The notes under the pieces were generated by a model. The model had not been told where the DNA came from and ran no database searches. It worked only from the letters and a program-made list of their open reading frames with translations. Below are positions 33,111 through 47,080 of a stretch of 64,000 bases of DNA, piece after piece. The translations under genes were made by a program, and so were the position numbers. Origin of the DNA: Larus michahellis (lineage: Eukaryota > Chordata > Aves > Charadriiformes > Laridae); NCBI RefSeq assembly GCF_964199755.1, contig NC_133897.1, positions 117,127,579 through 117,191,578 on the forward strand, given 5' to 3'. Position 1 is the first letter of the stretch. Each line of letters opens with the position of its first letter.

Positions 33111-36100
33111 TTCGTATTCTACAAGAGAAGAAAAAAATTTTCCTTGATGTTGCCTGACCGTGGTTCTTTGATCAATCATTTATGTATGAAAAGTAGAGAA
33201 ATAAATTATGAAAGGCAAACAATAATAAAAAAAATCACCTTTTGAAGGTTTAATATTCCAAAGGCCTACTCTTCACTAAAACCATCAACCTACAAAATGC
33301 CACTAAAGACTTGCTAGTCCACAGGACATAATAAAAGCCTTTACCACTGGCAGCAGGTTTAGGTCTACTCCCACTCTCACTTCCGTTTGGTCCAGTATTC
33401 AGGGGAAGGTAAATCCTTAAGCAGATTGAATATACAAAGTTTCACGGAATGCTGCCAAGCTCCAATAATTAATACTGGACAAATAATGCCCAAAATATCT
33501 TTATGTTCTAGGTTGTTTTAGATGAAGCTGTAACCTAGTGTGAACGTTGAGTACTGGTTTTGTACCCAAATGTGACAGTATTTTGGGTACACCTTTAGAA
33601 ACAGTAGGACTGTTATGTGCCTGTGTCCAGAAACTAAAATCCATCTGTAGTTTTGAGGTATTGCTAATGGCACAGCTAAAGTTATTCATAGTTTAGATTT
33701 ACCAGAAATAGTTGGAACAAATTAATAATGAATTAGAACATTTCTTATCATTGCAGGAGCGAGAGGGAATAAATAGAATCATCCATATTTTCTTATTACA
33801 AAACAGTGTGCAGCCTATTACCAAACACTAATTTGGTGTTGCTTGTGCTGGAAAACTGTTGAAGGGTCCCTGGCTCCTGACAGCGCGGTTTAATTCAGTC
33901 TGACGGGAGCAAGACTGCGCAGAGGCAGGCCAGGGTGGGCAGGTGAGGACCATCCCAACAGGGGTGAATCCCAGCCTGCCAGAGCCGGGCGCCGCTCAAT
34001 AATTCCAATTAACCACGCTAGAGACAACAGAGATGGGTCACGCAGAGCCCAGTAAATATCAATCAGAACCACATATTGTGAGAGGAGAATAATGAAGTCT
34101 GTCTCATTAAGGAAAAGAGAAGAGACATTTGGTTGGGCACAGAAGCCTGTCCTCAGTGGCTTGTGCACCCTGCAGTGCAGTGTCTGCCTTGTGGGGCTGC
34201 AGCCCGTGCTGCCCACAGCCAAAATTGCCCCGAGTGTGGAAGCCCTTCATGCAGTTTAGGTCCCCATTTTGTGCCTAGTGGCACAGGAGGGTCCCTGCTC
34301 GGCCAGATGCACAGCTCCAGAAAGACGCAGGGTGTGGGGTGAGACCGGGGAGCTGGGTTTGCTGGCCTCTGTGCCAGCAGCGGATGGGACAGCAGACACT
34401 GGGGCCACGAGCCAGGCACCGGGGCCAGGAGCCAGCACATGCTTTTTGGCTGCTGTTGTAACTGGGCTAGCAGAAAGCACCAAGACATTTGCATGACGGC
34501 TGTCCCCAGCAAGGCCGTGGGTTGGATTTCTCCATCAGCGTCCCACACCAACAGCCACCTCACCATCTGTGTGAGACCAGGGGCTATTTTAGCACCCGAT
34601 TGCCTTTAACTGCCAGTTTCTCAGCTTCCCGGGCTTTGAAACATGCCATAATCAAACAGCATGAAAGGCATATCTAACTGCAGACATGACCCACTGGTGT
34701 ATGTTTAAGGGCCAAAGCCTGTAATTATAAGGCAGCATCACTGTTTTTAAACATTATTTTATTCATTGAACTTCAATAAAGTACTTAGGTCTACTTAGCC
34801 TAAAAAGAAACAGGTGATTCTTAGTTGTTATATATAAAGATAGCACAAAGAATTTCCTGCATGTGGCCTTATGGCCTGCTCCATCTCTATCCTCTAATAA
34901 AATGTATTTCTGTAACAGCTAAGGCAATTAATCACTTAAACAGAATTGGATTACAATCTCCATTACTTGAAAATCTTTAAAGTCAGGCTTGCTGTCTTTC
35001 TAAAAGATCCCAAGCTATTGAGCCAAATTCTTTGCCCTGCTTTATGCAAAGGTCAGACTGGATGTTCGTAATGGCCTCTTGTAATGTCAAAAATTGGTCT
35101 CTGACCCTTGTAATGCCACGGGAAAGACTCTTACTGATTTCAGACAGAACTGCACTAGATTTATTGACCTTTCTCATTAGGAATGAAGATTGTCTGCAGA
35201 AACTCCTAAGTGATTTCTTAACTCCAGGTACGTGTCTATTGAGCTCACTATGTAAAAACTGCTGCCTTTGGTCCTCTTTGAATTTCATAGGAGTTTACAG
35301 AGCTTAACACCACCAGAAGTTGCTTGGACATTGCAAGACTGAACCTTCTCTTTCGACCCCCAAATTTGTCTTGAATCTCCAGAGGTAACTGGATTTTTCA
35401 ACAGAAACAACAAAACAATAAATTATGACACTCTGGATATGTATAAAAGCCTGAAACTTTAATACAGTATTTTTCACTGTAGTGAAATTCCGTTTCCTGG
35501 GGCTTTCTAGATACAGAGTGCAAGGACATTATTGACTTTGCATATGGGATTTCAGAAAAAGTAATTAATTGCATATAATTTGGGGTAATCCTCTGACATA
35601 TTTCACTCTACAGCAAAAAGAATTTTCTTCTGAGTCTCAGCAACACTTGAGATGATTGTCCTAAAATGTATTCATTGGGTTTGTTTTAACTATCTGAAAT
35701 GAACACATTACCATTGAATAAAGACCTTTAGTTAGCTTATCTGATTTAAAATGTGGGGGTGACAAGAGTTTGCTCTGAAACATGATAGACAATAAGTATG
35801 AGCAATGAATTATAGAAATAACATTGTCTTATTACCTAATGCTAACAATTAAAGGTGGTTTGGCTTTTGGGTGTTGGTTTTGTTTTGTTGTTTGTTTGTT
35901 TTTTTAATTGGGACTCCACAGGGAAATACCTTTCTATGTTGTATTTACCTCTCTGGGAAAAAAAACACCCAAAACTTTTCATCAAAAAAAGACATTGTCA
36001 AGAACATTATCTATTCAAACCCCTGTTCTATGGACAGTAAATAACTCTGTTTTGAATATATCTCATGCCCTTATCTCCTCAGATTAGATCTATCATTTCT

Positions 36101-38509
36101 GTCCTGAGCCAGTGATTGCTTCTTATGTACTCTTCATTTCCACATATCCTCCGTTTCTTTCCTCCCATTCCTAATGTAGAATATTTTTATGCAATTATCC
36201 CAGAGCCTGTGCTACAAGGTAAATACTGGAATATGGGTATAAAGTTCTATTTATGAGAGGGATAAATTCAGTACTCAGATAACTAGGCTAAAACCATCAC
36301 ATCACAAATTTAGGAAAAAACCTTTTTTCTAAATGAAAGACAAGCTGCCTGTGGTCTGCTGATGATAGGTCCGTACTTATTCTGTGGGTTCTTCATCATT
36401 ATAAAATATGCTATAATTATGTAACAACTTTAATCCAAAAGCATTACTACTAATGTCACAATGCTCTTATAAGGCATGTATTAATATCTTCCATCTACTT
36501 TACCCAGTACAGTACGAAATACAGCAAATTCAGTGACCTCCTTGGGAGCACATAGCTAAAAAACATAATAGCTCTAAAATAAATACCTGACCCCATTGAT
36601 GTCAAAAGCAAAGATCCTAATGACTTTACTGAGATCAGACAATCACTTTTGGTTATCTGACTCCAATTTTTCACCAGCAGGGGAGGTTTACTACTCAGGA
36701 GTTACATCTCCCTTGCCTTCAAACACTCCATGCCATTAATCTATAAAGTAAATATATGCTGATGAGTTCTGTCATGGATTCAGGGAAGTTTAGTATTCAG
36801 ATCCTATAAAAAGTTATTTTAGTTAAAGACAGCCCTGTCCCAGTCTCCAGAATAGCAGTTGTTGTGTTATGGTCTCCACCAGTGGAAGCAGAAATCAGCA
36901 TCACTTAAATGGTGAGGAAAACTATGCCTCCGAAAAAGAAAACTGACATGAAACACTAGTGAATTCCTGTAGTTGTTGTTAGTTTGAAGATGATTAATAA
37001 TCTTGAACTAAACTAAAAATAATTAAAACCACATTACTCATCCTCAGAGAACAAGGTAATCAAAGGAGACTTTGCAACAGAGCAAAAGCTGTCCTTCAGA
37101 AGAAATCTTTCCCCATCTTCCAGTGTTGATTAGTGAACAATACTGTTAGTCATTACACTCAATACAGTTGGTGTCCTTCCTTGATTTTCCTGGGGGAAGA
37201 AGAGGCAGTAGGGAGAGCTGAATCACGAGTTTTCCTCATATTTTTTCTTAATGAACAACAGTGTGCACTGCTATTCTGGAACACAGCACCAGGTAATGTC
37301 AGCACAGTCACTGGAGTGCGTTAGAAAGATGACAGTAGCTCCCGAGCATTGATCCACAGATTAAAAGCATGAACTTGTTATGAGTTTGTGAACAGAAGGG
37401 TAATGCCCAATGATTCCTCCTGTTTTCAAAGCCTGCATTTGGTTTAAGAAGTTAAACATATGGTAAACACTTTCTCAGGCTCATTCCTCCTTAATCGTAT
37501 AGATACTAAAGCATGAGAGAGAAATCACCCCAGAACGCGTGTTTCATGGATATAAAATTTAGGAACGGTTAACGGGGAACAGCACTGCAAAACATCAAAT
37601 CCTTGCGGTATTCTGTGCTGTGCTACATTAGTCCTAAGCCTAAATGAGCCTGCAATGAAAGGGAAGCTCATCTTGAAGAAGAAAATAGCTCTCTGCTCCA
37701 GTTAGGTGATATAAAACTGAAAGGTCAGAGAGATACTAAACTCAAATATTTTGAACTAGTACGAAATAGAGAAAAGGTGAGGGGGCTGTGGGTTTCCCTT
37801 TTCAGACATTTTTGTGGAAGGAGCAAAGTGGAGTGAAGCTGGGTACGGCTCTTTAATTCCATGGGGATCTGTGAGCAAAGCCCTTGCAGTTGCTTTAACT
37901 CATAGCTACTGCCCTGCTCTCGCCGAGCACTGCATACCTGCAACTCCCAGTGACTATTACGGGTTGCTAATATCCTTAGATGGCCTGGAGTCCTGGTTAG
38001 AAATGCAGCAAGTTTTAAATATGTAAATACAATGAATGGGAGTGTTGAAAGTTTGACTTCCTTGGGACTAGGCTGTTGTTGCGGGCGGGAAAAGGGGAGA
38101 ACACACCGCCACAACTGTTAGTGGCACCTGCATAGTACCAGGTGTAGGAACCGCTTATTTCACGTTATCTTACATCTTCAGACTGTCTTCTAAGTGAAAT
38201 GTTAAGGTAGAGGTAAAAGGAAAACTTTCTAGGGGTAAGAGCTTTGCACTACTCTCCCAAGGGAACCAGCAGAAGCTGTACCTCCAATGGAAACTCATAA
38301 ACACCATTTCTACAAAACAACAAAATAACCAGTATGTTATAAGAAAAACCCTGTCTCTGACAGAAGTAGTATTGCACAGAGAACAGCAAAGTTCCTATAA
38401 ATGTATTTCAAAGAAGCCCTGTGACACACTCTTTAATAACCCAGCCCCAGACTCCCTCTCTTTCTATCACATCCTCATCACTCAGTTTTGCACCGCAGCA
38501 GTACAAGAT

Positions 38510-38562
38510 GCATCCATCCATCCTGTCCTGTCCCGTCCCGTACCATCCTGTCATGTCCACCC
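38510..38562. repeat. (CATC)n and (TGTCC)n simple repeats
   Basis: CATCCATCCATCC is followed by TGTCCTGTCCCGTCCCGTAC and CATCCTGTCATGTCC. It is an imperfect pentanucleotide array of about 50 bp. Confidence 0.8.
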
Positions 38563-41500
38563 CCAGTCAGCCATAACCTGCTAAATGTCACAGATGCATC
38601 ATACACAACAGAGGTATCACAAGTATATCAAGGAGGGGTTTACTCGCAGGAGAAAAACCCAATTGTACTCCCACCATAGCGTCAGCAAGGTGTTGGTGCA
38701 GAAGACGGCTGCAGCCTCCTGTGTGTCAGAGATTTTCTCATTTTGCTGGCTGTTAGATCTGTTACAGATTAGGTCGAGAGCAGCGATATTAGAAGAGCTG
38801 AACTGGGAATATCTGCTGCTCGTTTGGGCTCTCACGCCCCCACTGCGTAAGGCCTGTTGCAGCCACGTGAGTGCTGTGGGCAAAGGGTACGCCGGCACCA
38901 GCAGGCACTGGGGCTCTGGCTAATTTAGCCAAGGGCTTGATGTTTTACTGTGTTTTCGAGGTGTCTTCTGACCCTATAAGAGAGAATGTGGTGGCCCTCC
39001 TGCAGGGCATCTGAGCGACAACAGGAAAGGAGGATTTGTGCAGGAGTAGGCGTACGCCCAGGCTGGTCTTTATTTAAACCAGATTGAGAAACAGCAGCCC
39101 CAAAGACATCGCAGCCCTGGCTTTTGCGCACAACAATCCTTAAGAGGCCCCATAAGCAGCTCTGCAGACTCGCGGGGGGATGAGCACGCAGTGGGAGTAC
39201 GCGGCCAGATGCTACTTTATGGCAGACATTTCGCAGAAGCGCAAAGCCGTCATGCCACCTTGTGGCTGGCACGGGGGGATGCCACCCCTCCTTCTGCTCC
39301 GTAGACACGCTCTTAGAATAACAGCACTTTGCTCCCTGCAAGCCACGAGGACGTCAATATACCGCTTTCGGGCGGGTGCGAGCCCTCGCCCCGAGTGTCT
39401 CCTTCAGGCACATCAAGAGGCCTGAGTCATCCTGAGGAGCACTTGGAAGAAGCAAACGGGTCTCCAAGGTGAGCGGGGGCAGGCACGAGTGCCGATCCCG
39501 CTGGCTCTGCCCGCGAGCCGCACGGAAAATCGCCTCCCGGTTTGGGTATGCAATGTTCTAAGTGAGCTCCATGGCTGGCCATGGTGAGAAAAACATTTTC
39601 TTGTTCTTTGCCGGTGCATTATGAAAACCCACTAAAAGGAGCTTTTTGCACTACAAAACCTTTTAAAAGGATTCTGTCAACACAAAAGCAACATTGACAG
39701 CAGTTGCCTTTAAAAATACTTGAGTCTTCAAACTCTGAAAGACACTTTTTAATTTTTTTAATTTTCCAGGCTTGGTCTACTCTCAGGCTTCAGAGAAATG
39801 TTTTCTCTAATTGCATGAGTAAGAAAATGTATCGTGAGATTAATTCCCATAACAATTTTTAGAACAATTTGTAAACATGTTCTTCACAAAATGGATATTC
39901 AAATACATGGATCTTTGCCTCAGTAATAATATGAAATTGCTGTAGGGAAAATTTACCAGAGATACTAAGAGGAGTACGAGTCCCATTAGCATGTGGTGCC
40001 CGTGGCTCAGGTCACGTCACCAAGTGTTCAATACTCTCTGCTGTATTTTCTTCGTCTTCTGCTTTACCCTTCGTCCATGTGTATCAGCATCCAGCACTGG
40101 ATGGTAGGATGCACAAAGATGATTTTTCTAACACAGATTTTCTTCTGCTTTTGATGATATTAAGAGGCAAGTTGCCACACGGAGAGCAACGTGCCCATCT
40201 CATATACTTCAAGTACAGCGCTAGCATTACTGTCCCTGGGAAAACATATGGATGGGCCACCACTTTCACCCCTTTCATCTCTCAGCAATTAGAGAAGTAA
40301 TTTTTCTTAAAAAGGGGTGCGCACTCAGAGTTCTGTCTCCTGAAACTTCTCCCTTGCCTCTCATTCTGATCATCTCATTACAGTAAAACTTGTATAAATG
40401 CTTCCTATAGAGCAATTTCAGCATAGGAATTTGCAAGTCAAAACAGGCAATTAGTTTATAAATTACCAGTCTTCCATATTTTGGAGATTACTTACAGCTC
40501 TGGCCACTGCAGTATGCAGTTAAGAAAGGAAAAACTAGAAGATCTTAGTGCTGATACTGCTGAGAAGGAATCATGTGGTACAGTCAGTTTTTGTACTGAG
40601 AGAAACTAGTATTACAGTAGAAAGAGCCCACTGTTTTGGAATAGTACCAACCACCAGCTTATTTTGTGTTCAAAACGGGGTTTTTTGTTCATTCAATAGG
40701 AAGCACCAAAGATGTTAATAGCTAAAAATTAATCACCCTGCACCAAAATACCCTGCTTCCAGGAATAATCACTCAAGTGCTAAAACCATGGGTCAGCTGT
40801 TGCTTTGCAGAGTTTTTAATGTCTAACAAGAGGGCAATCCACAGCTCACATCAATACCTTGGCAATCAGAGAGTAGCCAACCTGGCTGGACAGCTAGTAA
40901 AAATGAAATTTCAGATGTTCAGAACCAATTCAGGCTGTGAAGACTTTGGAGCTCAGGCTGACAGCCAACCCTGACACCTGCGAATAACAGTTACTTTGCA
41001 ATGCGATGCAGTAACGGATCCCAGAAGGGTTTTAATATTTTGACCTTTTATCACGAACTCAGAGGCAATTGTTGGAGAATATCCTTTTTTAAGACATAGT
41101 TATAAAAAATGCAAAATGCGTAATACAAAATTCAACTTAGGTTTGTTTGTTGTTTTTTTTTTAGGATTAAAATAACGTCTCCAAAGAATAAGCTAAACCA
41201 CCTTGTTTCACTGCAATACAAACCCTGAAGAACTATACGAGGACTGCAACATCCTAACCTGTGAAGAATATAAAGGATCCATATGGAACATTCTGCATCT
41301 GAGGAACATTAACTCTGGATCATGTGGAAACGTCTAAAATAAGGACATGACTAAGCTGGCCTCTTTAATGACTAGAAAAAGAAACAAAATGGAAAATACC
41401 CACCTTCCAGGCCTCACCCTGTGCAGTGACCTGGAAAAGAAAACCTATTGGCACCAGCAATCAAGCTTTCCCGCATTATCTTCCCGGGGGGTTGATTACA

Positions 41501-44500
41501 CTGTCCTAAATGTGGGTGACTGCTTGAGGTGCAAAATTCTTTACACTGTAGTTATTCCTTAGAAATCCAAACATAATTAGAAAAGCAGACACATACAGTG
41601 ATAGCCAGCATACAGTATGGCATATAGTTAACAACAGTTCAGAATTGCCGATCAGGAGGGGTAACAAAACAAGGATACCAGCCTGCCAGCTGTGAAGCTT
41701 ATGATTTTCAAGGCAACTTTTACAAAAGGAGTAGGAAAGTAGTTCAGAAGTTAGAAAAGCACTGCAGTATCACATCTGTTTCTCCCAAACGGGCAATTTT
41801 GGCACTTATTTCCAATGCAAGAAAAAACCGCACATATTCTCAAAGTACCATTCACCAGAACTCATTCTCTTTTAATCTGTTTTTAAGAAAAAGTTCTAGT
41901 TTTATCTTGCACGCATGATTTGATCAAAGGGTGCTTGAAAAGTAAATTTCTGAAACCAGCAAAAGCCTTTAAGTATTCTAAATAGATGATGAGTTTTTCA
42001 TTCACATTTCTAACTTACATTACTCTAAAACAAATGAAGAACAGCAAATGTTCTTCCAATATTAGCTTATTGCACTGACAGAGAGTTCCTCAATGTTCCC
42101 CTCACATTTTTTATTCTTATTATGATCAAATCACAATGTACCGGCTAGTACAGGCAGTGTATTATGCCAGGCACCGTATGCACCTGTTGGAAACAGCTCT
42201 CATCCAAAGGCTTCACAATCTGAACAGAGAGGACAGGCATGAATGAGAAACTGTAGGCACAAGAGAGATTGCTTTCCCTGTGATTATATAGAGAAATTGG
42301 TCTCAAAGTGGGAGATCAACTCCACATCTCCAGGTCTGCTGTTCTGCCTCTTTCACCACACTACCTTGCAGTACACAACTGATTATTTTTTTTTCTCTTT
42401 TATTTTTTATGGTTTGGGGTGTTTAATAGGGCTTAGTCTCACTGGCAAATTCCAGTAGAGATCACAGGGAACGTTTTCTGTTAAATGCAAGTCCAACATT
42501 TCTGGCCAAATTTGTGCCTGCTAGCTAACTGGTGCTATTACTGGTGTGTTAACTACGGCGCTTGCAGTGTTCCCACTTGAAACAGAGGTCAAATTGTATG
42601 GACATTTTTTTTCCCTTCAACTTTGATAAACAAGCATTCCTGCTGTTTGCACTCCTGCAGGGAATTCACATTCACCACTATCATTTCCAGTTCCTCAGCC
42701 TATCGAGTACTGTTGATGTTTTATTTCATAGCAGACAGAAGAGCATTAAGTGGTGGTTTTTTTTACCTACGAGCTTGTAAATCCTCTGAAAGGTCTTAAG
42801 GAGGAAACAGTATCAAGTTATATAAGAAAAAAACAGTAAAATTCACATGAAAGTTGCCTATATCCTTATTTTTATAACTGCAGTGGAGGTCAGCTGGTAT
42901 TAAAGATGACATGTACTTACCCATATTTCACTTTATATGCTAATTGCACACACTTTTATTACAAGGTCTGGAAAAATACTCTTCTGTAACAATATGTTGA
43001 ACCTTCATCTTAATCACATAACTTTAGTTGGAAATTCAGGAAAGATTGGTTAATATTTATGAAGTGCTTTAACGATGAAAGAACTGCATACTTACACATT
43101 TTATGGCATTATTATAAGCTTAAACCTGAAGTGAATGTTTCTTCTGTTGAACTGGAATCTGAACTGAGAAACTTTTTAGCAGTAGACGTCTTTCTTCAGT
43201 TCTACTGAAAGCTTCAGCCCTGAGGTGGTGAAATCACCCTGAATGACACATGGAGAGAATGCCATTCAGTAGGCAGTGATTTTCTAGTTGGAAAGACCAA
43301 GAAAGTAATTTGTGGCCTTTTACATCTTTAATGCAGGACAGAGTTTCATCATGATGAAAGAGGAGGAAGGGTTGACAGCGCAGTACAATCTCATTTAAAA
43401 GAAGATTTTTCTCTATACATTGTGCTTCGAAGATCAGCCATATATTTCCATTTGCACTTAATTTCATTACTGACAGAAGATACTGAGAGAGGGGAAGAGA
43501 AAACAGCTAACCAGCAGAATTGCAAAATTTTATGTTTAACACGAGAATTGAGCATATTGATATTTTCCTCCACAGGCTTTACGAATGAAGAGGTCCCAGT
43601 TCTCACATTTAGACCACCTGGAATCTGCTTTGGGGTTCTAAAACATTAAAAAGAAAAAATTCTTTGCTGAATCTTCTATTCATACTTCATGTCCCGAAAG
43701 CTTAGCCAAGGTGCATGAATTAAAAAGCAAAGTTCTCAGATATCAGATGCAGCAAGTGAAGTAGTTTTCTTTGTAGGCAAAGAAAGGAATGTAGCTTGGT
43801 GCTATTGGACTGTTCTTCCCTAAAGTGATCATGAATATCTCTGTTTGAGATATTTTTTCAATCCTCCACCATCTCAGCTTTCAATTGACATTCCTCCCCA
43901 ACCAAAAACGTTTGCAATGGAGGCAGATGATGGAAGTCAGAAAAGCAAATAGTGAGATTGATGGTAACACTGAGAAGGAGCCACAACTGAAAGGGTAGGT
44001 GTTTTAAAGGTCAGGCTCAGGTGTTTTCCCAGAGTTGGAGTTTACACAATAGACTCATTTGCCATGTCTAATGAAAGGTTAACGTTATTGATTTCTGTAT
44101 CAGAAATCAGTCAGATGTAATACAGGCTTAGACTGTCAGAGCTTCAGGTGATTCCTGTATATGGGAACAGATTTTTTTAATGGAATCCAGGACTTATTTT
44201 GACTGTGTTTAATTTAACATTGTAAGTCACCTTTCATTCAGGACTATACGTTGTATTTTAGGAGTCTGATGTCAAACAAGAGTGCATGTGAATAGACTCT
44301 CAGAAATATCCATCTCCCACTTGGGCATCAGAAGAGGTGCCCAGATTTTCATGGACTTGGAATTGGGTGCCAGATTTATTTGAAAATCCGAACTAAAGTA
44401 CTACAAGGGTGAGGTTTTAAGGTCTTGAAAATCATTATCTTTTTGCAGGTGGGTGCTGAATCCTTTCAATAATCTGTCTCTTAGTAAGTAGTTGAAAACT

Positions 44501-46599
44501 ACTATGTTCAATGACATACAAAAGAAACAGTATGTCAGAAAAAATAAATCATAACACATTATTAGAGAAATAATTTGACACAGGCGTGTGCTGAAAGCCT
44601 CTGTGACTCTCTTAAGCATCTGAACTGTCAGAAGTAAGCATTCATTTTTTTTACTTTTTTATCTTGATTGCAAAATAAGAGCCTATAAAACATCACAGCA
44701 GTGTCAGTTAATATTGGAATGGAAGCTACATATAAACAAAGATGTAAAGAATCACAAAAGAGAAATGCCTAAAAGGAAATCAGACGCTATTAACAAATGA
44801 ATTCTGTACGTGTCTGACAAGAAAGGGCAGATTTACTTATGTAAGTTGTGCACATACTTATGGGAAAACAGATGCTTACAAAGTTTGAGATAGAAACCCA
44901 AGTATAAAATCCTTCAGCTACCATAGTTACTTTGGTAGTTTGGATGGACCTCAGGTTAGCAATTTTGAATGTGTCAGAGTGATAAATAAAATCCTTGGAA
45001 GAATGTAAAACCGTGATAGCTTAAAAGAGAAATTCCTTGAGGAAATCTGAGAGGCAGAACAGATGTTCCACTTTTCAGTTAAAATATGCTCAGCAAACCT
45101 GTGTATCCACTGTTGTTTAATTGAAGAACTGTCCATACTCCATTTTCACAAGGTGAAGGAGACACTTGTTTACTAATGGAAGGGAGTTAACAGTTACTTC
45201 TTTCTCAATAAATATTTCATTATATGACTACAAAGAGCGACAAATGAAACCTCCTAACAAAAGCTAATAGGTCCAAAGCTTAATGGTTCTTTACAAAGCA
45301 AAGGACACATGACAGTTCTTTCCCACATTTGCTTAAAATGATTAAGCACCACCATTCCGGGAAAAAAAATCATCTTATTCTGGTAAATTACTTCTGCGAC
45401 ATCAGGAGAAAAATAGACTTCTTTGCAGACATATAATAGTCTCTAAAGGCAAGATATTTCTTTTCAAGTAAATGTAAACAACAAGCTTGAAGTTTAGACA
45501 ATTCCCAGTTCATTTCAATTAACAAAGCTAGAGATGAGAGCAAAAAATAGTAATTGCCAGCTGAGAGTATACCATGTCTCACCTTGATTTGCAACTTTGG
45601 AAATTTAAGAACCAGGTTTTGAAAGAAGCTCTGCTTTTACCCAGGAGGCTGTATTCCTGTAGTCCCAAGTGGCTTTCTTCAGCCCCCACTTTATAAGGGA
45701 GCGAAGGACTGTGATTCATACCCACACCAGTGGGCAGGCGGAACCGTGGCTCTGCTCTCGGCAATTCTGATCCACATTTTTTAACTTCTTTTATTTCACG
45801 CCAGAAGGGAGAATTCCGTTGTTTAGTTTCACTTCTTCAGTCTCATGTAGCCAAATACTGAACCAAATAAGTTATGAGTTGACCAAACTTCACTTTGTTG
45901 GTGAAAGAAGCAAATAAGCCTCTGGGTTTGATCTGAAGATGTTCAGGAACATATAGCTTGTCTCTTTGTCATGGCTTGCCCCAAAGATCCTGTCAAAACC
46001 TTGAAAGAAATCTCACACAACCTGAAAATTATCCAGGCAATAGAGAGAAATGTGATGGGATTTATTCCTTACTACCTGAAAAGCTCCTCATGGGACCTTA
46101 GTTTCAACAGTTTTTCACGCACAGACCTGGGAAGGAGACAACACCTCAGTAGCACACAGACAATTTTGAGAGGAAGGCCTTCAGGTGTGCTTGGGATGTA
46201 TGATTCCCAGCCACTTGCAGCTGCTGCTCTGGTGTTTCGCATGCTGCTAAAATGTGACCCACCTCAGACAAAATATGCCTACAAATATATTTTACCAGCA
46301 TAAAATTTTCCAGCTTTCCATATATTCTGACACATGGAAAGAGTTTTTGAACAAGTGTTTCTCCAAAGTTGGATAACTCTTCACTGAAAGGGACCATGTT
46401 TCCTCTCGTAAAAATTGAACTCTCTGTGTCACAAAACATAGTTAAAAAGAGTGTGTTAGTCATGGAACTCATGCCAAAGTATTGTTTCAAACTGATTAAT
46501 CTCAAGAGCCTTAGAGTCTGATTCCTGTATCCACCAGCTTTTAGAGACAGAAGTGGGACTACTTGAGAAGGACGGAGAGGTGGGAAAGTTTGAAAACTC

Positions 46600-47080
46600 A
46601 AGCAATGCCACAGCCCTGAGGCACCACCAGCCATGCCTGTCCGCTCCCACCCCCCTTGGGTTCCCCCCACCTTGCCCAGGGCCCAGGCCCCCATGTCAGA
46701 CCCCTGGGGCCATCAGCCCCTGCCCCAGTGACATCACAGCAGGGCTGGTCTCCAGCTCCACACAGCCCTGCCCTGCCCAGCCATGGGCCCCACCGAGCCA
46801 GGCCCACCTGCAGGCCCATGTCCTAGCCCGGCCTCAGCCTGTCCCTGTTCCCAGGCCCACGTCACTGCCCAGCCTCAGGCTGTCCCTGTTCCCAGGGAGG
46901 TGCCCGATGCCCCAGGGCTGGGTCTTCCCTGATGCCCCCCGGCTGCCCTGCTCCTGGCTGAGGCCATGGGACAGGCCATTGCTGCCAGGCCCTGCCCTGG
47001 CGGACATCACAAGGTGCCCCCATGGTCCCTGGAGATCCCCCAGCCCCTGCGGTGCCCTGGCAGGAAGGGAAGTAATCTGT
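46600..47080. repeat. GC-rich, CpG-poor block with a 41-bp tandem duplication
   Basis: A 480-bp block rich in CCC, CAGCC and CCTG with very few CpG, unlike the ADCYAP1 island. At 46811-46892 two adjacent 41-bp copies (CAGGCCCAYGTC to GTCCCTGTTC) show that it grew at least partly by tandem duplication. It probably represents a decayed GC-rich minisatellite. Open frames here look like chance products of composition. Confidence 0.6.

Noticed and set aside
34983..35288. 101-codon minus-strand frame with helical-looking sequence
   Set aside because: It overlaps a stretch resembling an old CR1/SINE tail, and I recognise no protein family. No flanking exons are visible.
46146..46694. 182-codon minus-strand open frame
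   Set aside because: It spans the edge of the GC-rich block, changes amino-acid composition there, and has no recognisable family.
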